Program-made: the position numbers and the translations under genes
Assembly: GCF_009725235.1 (NCBI RefSeq)
Contig: NZ_WJFC01000009.1
Location: forward strand, 69,137-133,136
Length of the DNA: 64,000 nucleotides
Direction: 5' to 3'
Origin: Scytonema sp. UIC 10036
Lineage (GTDB): Bacteria > Cyanobacteriota > Cyanobacteriia > Cyanobacteriales > Nostocaceae
Notes under the pieces: model-generated
Seen by the model: the letters and a program-made list of their open reading frames with translations, nothing else
What the model was told of the DNA's origin: nothing
Database searches by the model: none
Part shown: positions 36,551 to 48,600 of the stretch, piece after piece
Layout of the letters: each line of letters opens with the position of its first letter
Numbering within the stretch: position 1 is the stretch's first letter

Positions 36551-39500
36551 CTACTCGTTGTTTTCGCTTGCAAACATTAATTTCACTTGCTCGTCTGAAA
36601 GATGGTGTAGCTGTATCAACACTTGGGCAATTTTATCGATATCTAATTGCGCTACCTGACACGCTGTTTTTAACTGCTCAGCAAATTCAGCTATGGTTGG
36701 TGACTCAAAAAGACTACTGAGGGAAAGGTCTACTAAGAAGGTATCACGTACTCGAGAAACTACTTGGGTAGCTAGCAAAGAGTGTCCCCCTATTTCAAAG
36801 AAGTTATCATAAATACCAACTTGCTCAAGTCCGAGGACATCAATCCAGATTCCTGCCAGTACTTCTTCAACAGGAGTACGTGGTGCTACAAAAGTTTCTG
36901 CTGAATCTAGTTTGAAAGAATCAGGTGTAGGTAGTGCTCGACGATCTACCTTGCCATTAGGTGACAGTGGTAAGGCGTCCAGCGTCACAAATACGGTAGG
37001 CACCATGTACTCAGGTAGCGTTTTCTTTAAGAAGCTCCGTAATTCACTGATGGTAGGTAACGGCTCCTGCGAAGAGACAATGTATGCTACTAAACGTTTG
37101 TCGTCTAACTCCTCTCCCTTAGCTACAACAACTGCCTCTCGGATAGCTGGGTGTTGTTTCAGGGCTTCTATAATCTCTGCTAACTCAATGCGGAAACCAC
37201 GTAGTTTCACTTGATCGTCAATTCGCCCAAGAAGTTCAATGTTTCCATCGGGTTGGTAGCGTGCTAAATCTCCAGTCTTGTAGAGACGAGCACCAGGTTC
37301 GTGGCTAAATGGATTGGCAATAAATTTTTCGGCAGTTAGCTCAGGTCGATTCCAATAACATCGGGCAAGACCCACGCCACCAAGGTATAACTCACCAGGG
37401 ACGCCAACAGGTAAAGGTTGCAAATGAACATCCAGTACATAGGCAATTTGATTTGCCATTGGTTGACCATACGGGATGCTTCTCCAAGCTGAATTTCTAG
37501 TTTCAACTGGATAAATGATGGAATGGATAGAGGCTTCGGTTGCCCCTCCAAGGCTGATGACCTGAACACCTTCTACAAGTTCTTTAAGCTGGTCTGGTAA
37601 ATTGAGTGGAATCCAATCTCCACCAAGAAGTGCTAAACGGAGGGAGTGAGGACAAATCTCCGGTTGGTCAGTAACGTACTCAATTAACATCTTGAGCAAG
37701 GACGGCGCTGAGTTCCACACGGTAACCCAATGTTGGACAATAAGCTGAGCCCAGTGTGCGGGGTCCCGTACTAACGATGCTCTAGGCATAACAATTGCGC
37801 CTCCAGACTCAAGGGTGCCCAAAACTTCGTAGACACACATATCAAAGCTGAGCGAGGAGATCGCTAGAAGTCGATCCTCAGACCCCACAGCAAAACGTCG
37901 ATTAAGGTCAAGAATGTTGTTAACTACCCCGCAATGCTTAACTGCAACGCCCTTGGGTCTTCCGGTTGACCCTGACGTGTAGATCGCGTAAGCTAGGTTG
38001 TCACCTGTCACTCCACTAGAGAGATTCTCTGCACACTCTCTAGCAATGATATCCCAATTCTTATCGAGACATACTACCCTTGACTCATACATAGGTAGCC
38101 CCTTAATAAGTTGCTCTTGGGTCAGCAGCACAGACACCTTAGCATCCTCAACCATAAATGCCAAACGTTCTGTTGGGTACATTGGGTCCATCGGTACGTA
38201 AGCTCCTCCAGCTTTAAGAATACCTAGCAACCCGACGACCAGTTCTAGTGAGCGCTCTATGCAAATGCCAACTAGCACCTCAGGTTTCACGCCTAAAGAA
38301 CGTAAGTAGTGTGCCAATTGATTAGCTCGCCGATTGACTTCTTGATAGGTTAGTTGTTCGCCCTCAAAGTAAACTGCTATGGCATCAGGTGTCTGTGCAA
38401 CCCGTGCTTCAAACAAATGATGAAGGCATTGATGATACTGATAGTCAGTCTGAGTGGCATTATATTCTGTCAGCAACAACTGCTGCTCAACATCTGTCAA
38501 AAGTGGCAGATATGAAATTGGCTGTTCCTGAGGGCTCACAATTCCTTCCAGCAAGGTTTGAAAATGGCCGATCATGTGGTCGATCGTGCTTGGGTAGAAC
38601 AATTCTGTGTTATACTCCACAAAACCTTGCAGCCCGGTCACATCCTCCCACATTTGCAAGATTAAATCAAATTGCGCTGCCTTTCTATCAATTAACAGTA
38701 AACTCGAACTCAATCCCGGTAACCTCAAGGTTTCTATCGGAGCATTCTGGAGGACGAACATAACTTGAGTCAGTGGGTTATAGCTTAAATCCCGCTCCGG
38801 CTGTAAAGCTTCTACTAATAACTCAAAGGGTAAATCTTGATGGGCGTAAGCTTCCAGCACCATCTTACGCACCCGCTTCAACAACTCTCGGAAACGGGGA
38901 TTCCCTGACATATCAGTCCGCATAATTAAGATGTTAATAAAACATCCAATCAAAGCTTCAGTCTCACCTCGAGAGCGGTTAGCAACACCGGAACTCACAA
39001 TAATGTCCTTATAACCTGTATAACGGTGTAGCAGTACTTGAAAAGCTGCTAGTAGCGTCATGAATAGAGTTGCTTGCTCTTGGAGGCTGAAAGCTTTTAG
39101 TGCCTCTGATAAAGTTGCAGGCAGTGTAAACGATTTGATAGCACCTTGGAAGTTTTGAATTCCCCGTCTAGAACGAGCTATAGGTAACGCTAGTAAGGGT
39201 GGAGCTCCATCAAGTTGTTGCTTCCAGTAAGACAGCTTTGTTTTTAGCACTTCTTCCTGTAACCATTTGCGCTGCCAAACTGTAAAGTCTATATATTGTA
39301 CTGGAAGTTCAGGTAATGGTGATGGTTTGCCTAGGGAAAAGGCTTCATAAAGCTTGAATAGTTCACTGACGAACACGTGCAAGGACCACATATCAGAGAC
39401 AATGTGGTGTATGGTTACAAGCAGGACGTATTCTGTCTCACTCAGTTGCAATATAGTTATCCGTAACAACGGACCGTGAGCTAAATCAAAAGGTTTCTGA

Positions 39501-42500
39501 GCTTCTGCACTGACCAATTGGCTGACCTCAGCTTCTTTAATTTGAGCAGGAAGCTTTTGAAGATTCACTATTAATAGCGTTATAGTTTCGGTTGGGCTTA
39601 TGACTTGGACAGGGTTACCATTTGCATATGTAAAGGTGGTGCGTAAGGCTTCGTGACGCCGTACAATTTCTTGGACAGCTTGTTGGAGCGTTATTATATT
39701 TAAATGACCTATCAACCGTACACCGTAAGGAATATTATAAACGGGTGTGTTAGGCTGCAACTGATCGATAAACCACAGCCGCTGTTGAGCAAATGACAAG
39801 GGTAAGTTTGCCTCATGCACAATGGGTAGTATAGGGGGAGCAACTAGATCTTGCTGTTCCTCTAAAAAGATTTTTACACTCTGGGCGAAGGCAGCTATAG
39901 TTGGTGCTTCAAACAGGCTATGCAAAGGTAAATCTACCCCAAACACATTGTACACTCGTGACATTAACTGGGTGGCTAACAGAGAGTGACCCCCCAATTC
40001 AAAGAAGTTATCATAAATGCCTACTCGTTCTAAGCCCAGAACTTCAGTCCAGATAGCAGCTAAAATTTCCTCTGTGGGAGTTTCGGGAGCCACGAACGCT
40101 TTGTCTAGATCGGGGCTTGTTTTGCCTAGTGCTAATAGGGCTTGTCGATCGACTTTGCCATTTGAAGTTAGCGGTAGAGCTGGGAGCAGCACAAAAGCTG
40201 AGGGTACCATATAATCAGGTAACCTTTTCTTTAAGAAGCTGCACATCTCCTTTTCTGGTATTGGTAGACCTGTGTAACTGCTGTTCCAGCCACTGATATT
40301 AAATTCAGGATCGCAACGCGAGGCAGTATCATGATAAATATCATTAAAAACGTTTTGCCATTGCGAGATAAGTTCGCTATTCGATTCCAACTCAGGCATC
40401 TGCTGATTTGAACCCTGATATTCCTGATTCGGAACGACATAAGCAACCAAGCGCTTGTCACCTGGTATGTCCTCCCGCGCCAGAACCACGCTCTCCTGAA
40501 TTGCCTCATGCTGCATCAGTAAAGTTTCAATTTCTCCTAGCTCAATGCGGAAGCCGCGAATCTTTACTTGGTGGTCAATACGCCCAAGGTACTCGATATC
40601 TCCATTAGGTAGATAGCGTGCTAAGTCCCCGGTTTTGTATAAGCGTGTTCCAGGCTCATCGCTAAACGGATTGGGAATGAATTTTTCAGCGGTTATACCG
40701 GGTTGGTTAACATAGCCCCTAGCAAGACCAACACCACCGATGTGTAATTCACCCCTAACTCCAATTGGCATTGGTTGGAGATGCTGGTCGAGGATGTAAA
40801 TTTGGGTGTTATCAATAGGACGACCAATAGGAACTATGTCTAGATCCTTCTTTTGCTTGCACTCCCAAAAAGTTACATCTATAGAGGCTTCAGTCGGCCC
40901 GTAAAGGTTGTGCAATTCTATATTTAAACACGCAAAAAAACGTTCTTGAAGTTTAGACGGCAATGCTTCACCGCTACAAATGACACGCCTTAAATAAGGG
41001 CTTTTTTCAAGGGTTGGCTCCTCTAAGAACGCTTGTAGCATAGAGGGAACAAAATGAAGTGTGGTGATGCGCTCTTTAATAATTAGCTTAGCTAAATAAG
41101 CAGTGTCTTTATGACCATCTGGTCGAGCAAAAACTAAGCATGCCCCAGTCAATAAGGGCCAGAAAAACTCCCAGACCGATACATCAAAGCTGAAGGGGGT
41201 TTTTTGTAGAATACGGTCTATGGTGGTTAATTGGTACTTATTTTGCATCCATTGCAAGCGATTGCAGAGCCCTTGGAGAGTGTTCATCACACCCTTAGGC
41301 TTACCTGTTGAACCCGAAGTGTAAATCACGTAAGCCAAGTTTTTAGAAGTTATTTTAATAATTGGATTCTCCTCGCTCTGGAGTGCAATATCCCCCCAGT
41401 CTGTATCCAGACAAATTATCTGGGTTTGGTGCTTGGGCAATATTTCTAACAAATACGCTTGTGTTAGCAGTACCGGAACTTGAGTATCTTCTAATATAAA
41501 AGCAATCCGCTCTTGGGGGTACAGTGGGTCTATGGGCACATATGCCCCACCCGCCTTGAGAATGCCTAAAACCCCTACTATCATTTCCAAGGATCGCTCT
41601 GTACAAATACCCACTAGCACATCTGGTCCCACACCTAGGGTACGCAGGTGATGTGCGAGACTATTGGCACGGCAGTTTAACTGGGAGTACGTCAGTTGTT
41701 GGTCTGCAAATACGACTGCAACAGCATCAGGGGTTGATTTTACCTGCGCCTCAAATAACTGATGGATGCATATGCGGGAATCCACTTTGGTGTAATTCCA
41801 TTCCACCAGTAATTGCTGACATTCCGGCTCACTTAGCAGTGGTAAATCTGCAAGCCGCTGTTGTGGGTTAGCCAAGATATTTTCTAGTAAGGTTTGAAAA
41901 TGACTTGCTAACCGGGTAATGGTGGCAGCATCGAACAGGTCTGTATTATATTGCCAAGAACCAAATAGCGTTCCGTTTACTTCAGCCATGTTCAGACTGA
42001 GATCGAACTGAGCTATTTGCTTTTCTACTGTAAAGCTTTCTAGCTCTAGTTCCCCTAATTTTATTCTTGCCCCTGTTTCCCCTAAGGCAAAGGCTGCCAA
42101 ACCCTCCTCATTCAGTAGGTGTGCTTTTTGCAAGACAAACAGGACTTGGAATAGCGGCGAATAACTACTATCCCGCACTGGTACAAGGCGTTCGACTAAC
42201 AGTGCAAAGGGATAATCCTGGTGCTTGAGGGCATCAAGTACAGTGGAACGCACTTGCTCGAGAAACACCTCAAACGTTGGATTTTCTGAAAGATCTGCTC
42301 GCATAACTACTGGATTGACGAAGTATCCCACAAGCCCTGCTAAATCAGCTCGACTTCTACCTGTTGTCGGAGAACCTACCAAAATATCCTCTTGACCTGT
42401 GTAGCGATAGAGCAGCACCTGAAAGGCTGCCAGTAAGGTCATATAGAGTGTAGCCTGATGGGCGTTACTTAGGGTTTTCAATCTTTGAGTTAACTCTGGA

Positions 42501-45280
42501 GTTAACTGGAAAGCTTGTGAGGCCCCTCGATAAGTTTGAATTGGCGATCGAGGTCGGTCAGTAGGCAGATTTAGGACTGGTAAATTACCTGCGAGCTGTT
42601 TATGCCAGTATGCCCAAAGCCGCTCATTTTCTGGACTAGCCAGCATTTCTGTCTGCCACCGAACATAGTCAACGTAATGCAGATCTAAGGAAGTAAGGGT
42701 TGCTGGCATATTGTCTTTCTCAGCCTGGTATAACACTCCTAACTCATGCACTAATACTACCAACGACCAAAAGTCAGTTACAATATGGTGTACAGTTAAT
42801 AGTAAAATGTCCCCCTGTGGTGAGCGAGCAAACAAGCTTACCTGCATGAGGGGACCTTGCTCCAGATTAAAGGGACAGTGTGCCTTCTCAATCAAGCGGC
42901 TATTTAGGTATGTGTCACTCCAGTCAGAAGCATCCTCTTCCTGAAAGTAAATCTCCCCGTGTTCGTGGATTTGCTGAACAGGTTCTCCACAATGAGCAGT
43001 AAATGTCGTTCGTAAGGAAGGATGGCGTTCTACCAGTGCTTGAAAAGCACGCTTTAAGGCAGGAATATCTGGTTCTCCCTTTAGGCGTACTGCACGTGTG
43101 ATATTATAAGCAGGACTTTCTGGTGCTAGTTGGTGCAGGAACCACAAGGCCCGTTGACCGTAGGACAGAGGATGCTCTACTTCAGCGTCTGAAACCGGGA
43201 CAAGAGCAATCTCCTTGCGATCGCGAGGTGTTGTTAATTGAGCAAGTAGTTTATCTGCAAGTTGCGTAATGCAAAAACCTTGGAGGAGGTTTTCTATAGG
43301 CAAAACAACGCCCAGGTTGGTTTCGATACTATTCTTTAGTTCGATGACCATTAAAGAATCGAGCCCCAAGGTACTTAAGGGTTGTTGTGAATTTAACTGA
43401 GACGTATTTACTTTAAGTACCTGTGCCACTAACTTTTGAAGATAAAATTCTAACAGTTGCAGGCGATTGTCTGGTTCTGTGGCAAGAAGAGCTTCGTAGG
43501 TAAAATCTTCTTTGCCCAACACAAAATCAAAATTTTCTTGAATGCTGCTTCCTACAACATTGAGGCTTCCATTTAGAAAACCAGATCTGCAGGCATGGCG
43601 TTGAATTTTGCCGCTGGAAGTCTTTGGTATACTTCCAGTTTTTAGCACTAACACGGCATAAACTTGCAAATCATGAACTTCCACTACTGCTTGACGAATA
43701 GCTCCGGCGACCCGATCTACGTCTAAAGTTTTGAGATATTGACGTTCTACTTCTTGAGCGACTACTAACCGCTCCTCGCCATTGACCTCAACTGTAAATG
43801 CTGCACTAGAAGAGGGTCGCAAGGCTGGATAACTCTGTTCTACAGTCGCTTCAATATCTTGTGGATAATGATTGCGACCGCGAATAATGATTAAATCCTT
43901 GAGGCGACCAGTAACGAAAAGTTCACCATCCTTTAAAAATCCCAAATCTCCTGTACGCAGAAACGGTCCCTCGCCAGTGTTGGCTAAGTAAGCTTGGAAA
44001 GTTTGCTTGCTCTCTTCAAGTTTCTTCCAGTACCCCTGGGCTACACTAGGACTTGAAACCCAAATTTCTCCCACTTCATCGGGTTCACAAACGGTTAAAG
44101 TCTCAGGATGAGCAATGACAATCCTTAAATCCAGCAGAGGGTTACCGCACCCAACTAGCTTCTGAATGTTAGCATTTTCATGGCTAGCAGGAACTACACG
44201 GTTTTGCTGCAATGCTTTTCCATCAACAGTTTGTAATACGGGTGGAGCCGTTTTCAGACCACCAGAAACAATGAGAGTTGTTTCCGCCATTCCATAGCAG
44301 GGATAGAAGGCATTTCGGCAAAAACCATAGGGTTCAAAGGCAGCTGCAAACCGCTCAAGTGTTTCAGCACGGATAGGTTCAGCTCCATTAAAAGCAACTT
44401 GCCAGCTGCTTAGATCGAGGGCTGCCTTTTGTTCAGAATTAATTTTTTGAACGCATAAATCGTAAGCAAAGTTAGGACCTCCACTGGTAGTGGCTTTGTA
44501 GCGAGAAATTGCTTGGAGCCAACGGAGGGGTTTTTGTATAAAAGCTATTGGTGACATGAGAATGCAAGAACAGCCCATGTATACGGGGTGAAGCACATTC
44601 CCAATCAAACCCATATCATGATAAAGAGGTAACCAACCTACAACGACAGCTTCCTCTGTATGCTGGAATCCCATTTTAATCATCTGTTCGTTATGTAGGA
44701 GATTGGCATGGCTCACTATCACGCCTCTGGGTGTTCCTGTAGAACCCGATGTATACTGCAAAAAAGCCGGTGTTTCTGCATTAATCTCCGGATATTGCCA
44801 TTTTTCTATGAATTTGTCAGTAATGTTGTCGGTAGTTATCCATTGTAAAGTTTTTAGAGATGGAGTATTGGCAAGTTGATGCTCTATTTTAGATAGGGTA
44901 AGTGTGTCTGTAAGAGCTACTGTTGCTTGGGCATCAGCCACAATAGCTTCAAGGCGAAGCAAATGGTGGTTAACTCGAGGTGGATAAGCAGGAACAGCAA
45001 TCACCCCAGCGTACAGGCATCCAAAAAATGCGGCAATATAATCAAATCCTGGTGGATACAGCAGCAATGCACGCTCTCCAAATGCCGCTACGTTTTGAAG
45101 CCGAGTAGCAATTGCCCGAGCTTGAGAGTCTAACTCTCTATAAGTTAGATGGACTTCCTTTGTTTCTCCATCTAGTAAAAAGGTATATGCCTGAAAATTT
45201 GGTTGGTACAGTGCTCTTTGGTGGAGTAGCTCCACCAAAGTGGAAACTTTACTAGTCATGTTAGAAAGGTAGTTATTCAT
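36551..45280 (-). CDS. FAAL-ACP-C-A-PCP-C-A-PCP lipopeptide starter synthetase
   Basis: A 2909-residue hybrid that starts a lipopeptide. A fatty acyl-AMP ligase (residues 1-580; YTSGSTGTPRGVIVSHANL, WLPLYHDMGLIG) activates a fatty acid and hands it to an acyl carrier (LGLDSLMVIEL near 643). Then C1 (HHIVTDFWS near 831) joins it to the first amino acid. A1 (YTSGSTGKPKG near 1322) has the code DVWHISLIDK, a known serine code. Residues about 1620-1680 are the stub of a methyltransferase insertion with its catalytic part missing. PCP1 (near 1765), C2 (HHIVSDMWS near 1960), A2 (YTSGSTGRPKG near 2437; code DMYNLGLIHK, which I cannot assign; GGATEAS in place of YGPTE) and PCP2 (near 2832) follow. 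No epimerase or thioesterase. ATG 45280 is used; ATG 45259 is possible. The gene has a 378-bp gap upstream and so perhaps its own promoter. Confidence 0.95.
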   Translation of the reverse strand: MNNYLSNMTSKVSTLVELLHQRALYQPNFQAYTFLLDGETKEVHLTYRELDSQARAIATRLQNVAAFGERALLLYPPGFDYIAAFFGCLYAGVIAVPAYPPRVNHHLLRLEAIVADAQATVALTDTLTLSKIEHQLANTPSLKTLQWITTDNITDKFIEKWQYPEINAETPAFLQYTSGSTGTPRGVIVSHANLLHNEQMIKMGFQHTEEAVVVGWLPLYHDMGLIGNVLHPVYMGCSCILMSPIAFIQKPLRWLQAISRYKATTSGGPNFAYDLCVQKINSEQKAALDLSSWQVAFNGAEPIRAETLERFAAAFEPYGFCRNAFYPCYGMAETTLIVSGGLKTAPPVLQTVDGKALQQNRVVPASHENANIQKLVGCGNPLLDLRIVIAHPETLTVCEPDEVGEIWVSSPSVAQGYWKKLEESKQTFQAYLANTGEGPFLRTGDLGFLKDGELFVTGRLKDLIIIRGRNHYPQDIEATVEQSYPALRPSSSAAFTVEVNGEERLVVAQEVERQYLKTLDVDRVAGAIRQAVVEVHDLQVYAVLVLKTGSIPKTSSGKIQRHACRSGFLNGSLNVVGSSIQENFDFVLGKEDFTYEALLATEPDNRLQLLEFYLQKLVAQVLKVNTSQLNSQQPLSTLGLDSLMVIELKNSIETNLGVVLPIENLLQGFCITQLADKLLAQLTTPRDRKEIALVPVSDAEVEHPLSYGQRALWFLHQLAPESPAYNITRAVRLKGEPDIPALKRAFQALVERHPSLRTTFTAHCGEPVQQIHEHGEIYFQEEDASDWSDTYLNSRLIEKAHCPFNLEQGPLMQVSLFARSPQGDILLLTVHHIVTDFWSLVVLVHELGVLYQAEKDNMPATLTSLDLHYVDYVRWQTEMLASPENERLWAYWHKQLAGNLPVLNLPTDRPRSPIQTYRGASQAFQLTPELTQRLKTLSNAHQATLYMTLLAAFQVLLYRYTGQEDILVGSPTTGRSRADLAGLVGYFVNPVVMRADLSENPTFEVFLEQVRSTVLDALKHQDYPFALLVERLVPVRDSSYSPLFQVLFVLQKAHLLNEEGLAAFALGETGARIKLGELELESFTVEKQIAQFDLSLNMAEVNGTLFGSWQYNTDLFDAATITRLASHFQTLLENILANPQQRLADLPLLSEPECQQLLVEWNYTKVDSRICIHQLFEAQVKSTPDAVAVVFADQQLTYSQLNCRANSLAHHLRTLGVGPDVLVGICTERSLEMIVGVLGILKAGGAYVPIDPLYPQERIAFILEDTQVPVLLTQAYLLEILPKHQTQIICLDTDWGDIALQSEENPIIKITSKNLAYVIYTSGSTGKPKGVMNTLQGLCNRLQWMQNKYQLTTIDRILQKTPFSFDVSVWEFFWPLLTGACLVFARPDGHKDTAYLAKLIIKERITTLHFVPSMLQAFLEEPTLEKSPYLRRVICSGEALPSKLQERFFACLNIELHNLYGPTEASIDVTFWECKQKKDLDIVPIGRPIDNTQIYILDQHLQPMPIGVRGELHIGGVGLARGYVNQPGITAEKFIPNPFSDEPGTRLYKTGDLARYLPNGDIEYLGRIDHQVKIRGFRIELGEIETLLMQHEAIQESVVLAREDIPGDKRLVAYVVPNQEYQGSNQQMPELESNSELISQWQNVFNDIYHDTASRCDPEFNISGWNSSYTGLPIPEKEMCSFLKKRLPDYMVPSAFVLLPALPLTSNGKVDRQALLALGKTSPDLDKAFVAPETPTEEILAAIWTEVLGLERVGIYDNFFELGGHSLLATQLMSRVYNVFGVDLPLHSLFEAPTIAAFAQSVKIFLEEQQDLVAPPILPIVHEANLPLSFAQQRLWFIDQLQPNTPVYNIPYGVRLIGHLNIITLQQAVQEIVRRHEALRTTFTYANGNPVQVISPTETITLLIVNLQKLPAQIKEAEVSQLVSAEAQKPFDLAHGPLLRITILQLSETEYVLLVTIHHIVSDMWSLHVFVSELFKLYEAFSLGKPSPLPELPVQYIDFTVWQRKWLQEEVLKTKLSYWKQQLDGAPPLLALPIARSRRGIQNFQGAIKSFTLPATLSEALKAFSLQEQATLFMTLLAAFQVLLHRYTGYKDIIVSSGVANRSRGETEALIGCFINILIMRTDMSGNPRFRELLKRVRKMVLEAYAHQDLPFELLVEALQPERDLSYNPLTQVMFVLQNAPIETLRLPGLSSSLLLIDRKAAQFDLILQMWEDVTGLQGFVEYNTELFYPSTIDHMIGHFQTLLEGIVSPQEQPISYLPLLTDVEQQLLLTEYNATQTDYQYHQCLHHLFEARVAQTPDAIAVYFEGEQLTYQEVNRRANQLAHYLRSLGVKPEVLVGICIERSLELVVGLLGILKAGGAYVPMDPMYPTERLAFMVEDAKVSVLLTQEQLIKGLPMYESRVVCLDKNWDIIARECAENLSSGVTGDNLAYAIYTSGSTGRPKGVAVKHCGVVNNILDLNRRFAVGSEDRLLAISSLSFDMCVYEVLGTLESGGAIVMPRASLVRDPAHWAQLIVQHWVTVWNSAPSLLKMLIEYVTDQPEICPHSLRLALLGGDWIPLNLPDQLKELVEGVQVISLGGATEASIHSIIYPVETRNSAWRSIPYGQPMANQIAYVLDVHLQPLPVGVPGELYLGGVGLARCYWNRPELTAEKFIANPFSHEPGARLYKTGDLARYQPDGNIELLGRIDDQVKLRGFRIELAEIIEALKQHPAIREAVVVAKGEELDDKRLVAYIVSSQEPLPTISELRSFLKKTLPEYMVPTVFVTLDALPLSPNGKVDRRALPTPDSFKLDSAETFVAPRTPVEEVLAGIWIDVLGLEQVGIYDNFFEIGGHSLLATQVVSRVRDTFLVDLSLSSLFESPTIAEFAEQLKTACQVAQLDIDKIAQVLIQLHHLSDEQVKLMFASENNE
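40244..40703 (-). repeat. Recombination tract and methyltransferase deletion scar
   Basis: Matches 31873-32332 with one visible mismatch. At 40241-40246 the sequence jumps from the methyltransferase stub (ends PIPEKEM) to the A-domain tail (SFLKKRLPDYM), which in the donor-like gene is about 1,119 bp further on; that is 373 whole codons, so the frame is kept. Confidence 0.88.
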
Positions 45281-45659
45281 ATTTTTGTACTATTAAAAAA
45301 CTAAATGGCATTTCCAGGAAAAAGTAAAGGCTAAATTATCCTTTCTTTATGCTATTGGATAATAAATTTCAGTACTTTAAGAATTTAGAGATTTACAAAA
45401 TGACTTGTGCTCTAAATGCCGTTAAAAAAATCTAAATTAACTTGGAAACAGAGCCTGATAAAACCAAATTATTATCATTGTTGCTTGCTTCAAATGATTC
45501 AAAAATTCTCAAAAATGTTAGTTAATATTATCACCCTTCATTATTCTCTTCATTGTCTATGTCTACTTCATCTTCTGAAAATTTCTAGCATTTAATAATT
45601 GCATTCTTCATTATCTCTCCTGCTGACTTTCATTTTTACAATTGTCTCCAGCTAACATA
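45281..45659. other. AT-rich gap between FAAL-NRPS and PKS genes
   Basis: 378 bases, strongly AT-rich, with no supported gene and no clear terminator. It may hold a promoter for the FAAL gene. Confidence 0.4.
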
Positions 45660-48600
45660 CTACGTAGAATCCTCCAATAACTTCCTTATAGATAGATCTA
45701 TTTGGAATGCTTCGCGTACTCTAGAAATAACCTGAGTTGCTAACAGCGAATGTCCTCCTAATTCAAAGAAATTATCATAGATGCCTACTTGTTCTATTCC
45801 CAAAAGTTGTTGCCAGATATTAGCTATAGTTTGTTCAACAGAAGTGCGAGGAGCAACATAATTATTCCCTAGCTGAGGGCGGGAGTGGATCTGTGTAGGA
45901 ACATTTACTAGTTCTAATTCTTTTTGTATATTTACTAATTCTTTTTCAAAATCAAATTTGGAATAGCTTTGCTGAATTGTTGTTTCCAAATCTCGCTTTG
46001 AAACAACAATTTGAGGCAGTCCACTTTGCAGAATGCGGCTAAAAGCATTAACACCTTCTTTAGGTGTCATTGCTTCATCAATATCTTCTTGACGCCGCCG
46101 TTTAAGTTCTTCTGGCACCGCTGTGTTCACTAGCATTCCCACATCTTGCCAGCCGCACCAATTGATAGATATGGTTAAAGGTTTTTGTTTGCAGTAATTG
46201 CTATGAGCAAATTCATCCAAAAAAGCGTTCGCTGCACAATAATCTACTTGTCCAAGTCCACCTAGGATAGAATTTAAAGATGAACAAAGTACCAAAAAAT
46301 CTAATTTTTCATTCTGGAAAATAGTATCGAGCACTAATGTCCCTTTTACCTTAGGAGCCAGAACGCTGCTTGCTGCGAGTGACGTTTTTAGTTGAATAAT
46401 ACCTCCACCCGCAATCCCTGCGGCATGAATTATACCATGAATTTCACCAAAGCGCTCATATATCTGAGTTTTCAAGGCTTGCATCTGTTCCGCTTTTGTG
46501 ACATCAGCATTGCTAACTAAAACCTCTGCGCCTAACTGCTCTAATACCTGAATTTTTTCAATTTTCTGGCTGATAGTGTCGCGGTGTTCGTGAGTCAGCA
46601 GCCATTGTTCCCACTTATCTTTCTCTGGCAAACAGGAACGTCCAGTCAAAACAAGTTTTGCTTGTACTGTCTGCGCTAGATACTCTGCCAGTGACAGACC
46701 AATTCCTCCCAGTCCACCAGTAATTAAGTAGACTCCTCCTTGCCGTAACCGTGTTTTCTTAGTGTCGGCTGTTTCTAGGTGAACTGCTTCAAACTTCTTT
46801 ACCCAGCGATGATTCCCGCGATAAGCGACTGCTAAATCAGTTGATTGTGCTGTAAATTCCGCTACAATTTGCCCTACAAGTTTTTCTTGTTGCTTTGGAA
46901 GTTGGGGAAAAATGACATCAATGCTGCGGCAGGTGATGTTTAGATATTCTTGTTCGATCACTTTAGAAGCTCCGATGACAGTTGCTTTTTCTGGGTATAG
47001 TTGTTCATCGCCAATGATATTGTACAGATTATTTGTGATGACGAAAGCTTGCAGTGCATCAGTAATATCTCCAATTGCTTGAGTGAGAAAAAGTAGGCTA
47101 TAAAAGCCAAGAGCCTGACTTGCTTCCCAAGAGTCTATTGCTAAGAGTGTCTGATTGTGTGATGTGATGCCCCATAAATGAACAATCTTTTGTGGGGTAT
47201 AGTTTAGTACATCCAAGTGTTTGAGCAAGGCGTCATAGTCATCCCTTTGTTGAGGATTAATGGAATATGCGCGATCGCTAAGCTTGGCAAACTGTTCTCC
47301 CACCTTAACGATAATGATATCTTGACCCTCTTGTTCCAAACGTTTGGCGATCGCATCTCCCAGCCCATATTCATCAATAAATATTAACCAGCGAGACTTT
47401 TTTTCTTTGAGTTTGTCATTTTCAACAGGCTGAAGTGGTACAGACTGCTTCCAGACTGGGGCATAAAACCAGTCTGCAATATTCGGTTCTAATTTGTATG
47501 AAGTTTTTTGAGTCTGAGTGATAGGGACGGGTTTTGATTGTGCTTCAATCCAGTATCTTTGTTTTTCAAAGGGATAAGTTGGCAAGGGAATGCGTTGACG
47601 ACGTTCACCCGCAGAAAAATTAAACCAATCTATCTCTACCCCAGCAAGCCAAAGTTTGCCCATTGTGTTGAGTAAAAAGGCAATATCGGAGCCTTGCTCT
47701 TTGGGATGACGTAACGAAGAAAGCACGAGCTGTTGTTCATCTACCTGTGGTTGCTGTCCGATTAAAGTACTTAATGTTCGTCCAGAACCAACTTCTAAAA
47801 GAATTTGCCCTGGCTGTTGTAATAAAGTTGCAACTCCTTCAGCAAAACGTACCGTTTGCCGTAGATGTCTTCCCCAGTAGCTTGCGTCCGTTGCCTCAGT
47901 TGCGGTAATCCATGTCCCTGTAACGTTAGATACATAAGGGATTTTGGGAGCTTTTAGAGTAATTTTTTTAAATTGCTCTAAAAACGGTAACAATATTGCT
48001 TCAACCATCTCTGAGTGAAAAGCATGGGAGGTATGTAGACGATAACAAGCCACACCTTTTTCAGTAAGTAGATGTGATAACTGATTAACAGCATCTATAG
48101 AGCCAGAAATTACACAAAGGGATGGACTATTAACAGCAGCTAAGGATAATTCTTTACCAAGGTAAGAATATACTTCATTCTCCAAAAGTGAAACAGCTAG
48201 CATGGCACCATTTGGTAATTCCTGCATCAGTCGCCCTCTTGCAGATACCAGTAATAATGCGTCTTCCAAGGAGAAAACTCCAGATAAACATGCTGCTACA
48301 TATTCACCAATGCTGTGACCGATCATTGCTTGGGGATGAACTCCCCACTCAATCCATAACTTAGCTAGTGCATACTCAATCGTAAAGAGCGCTGGCTGTG
48401 TGATAAAAGTTTGATTAAGTTTCTGTTTTGCCTCTTCGGCTTCTTCTTCCTTAGGATAGAGTATATCGCGTAAATCAACCCCTAAGTAGGGTTTGAGAAA
48501 TTCTGAACAGTGAGCTACGTGCTTACAAAATGTTGGTTCAACCTGGTATAATTCCGAAGCCATATTTATATACTGCGTTCCTTGTCCTGGGAACATAAAC

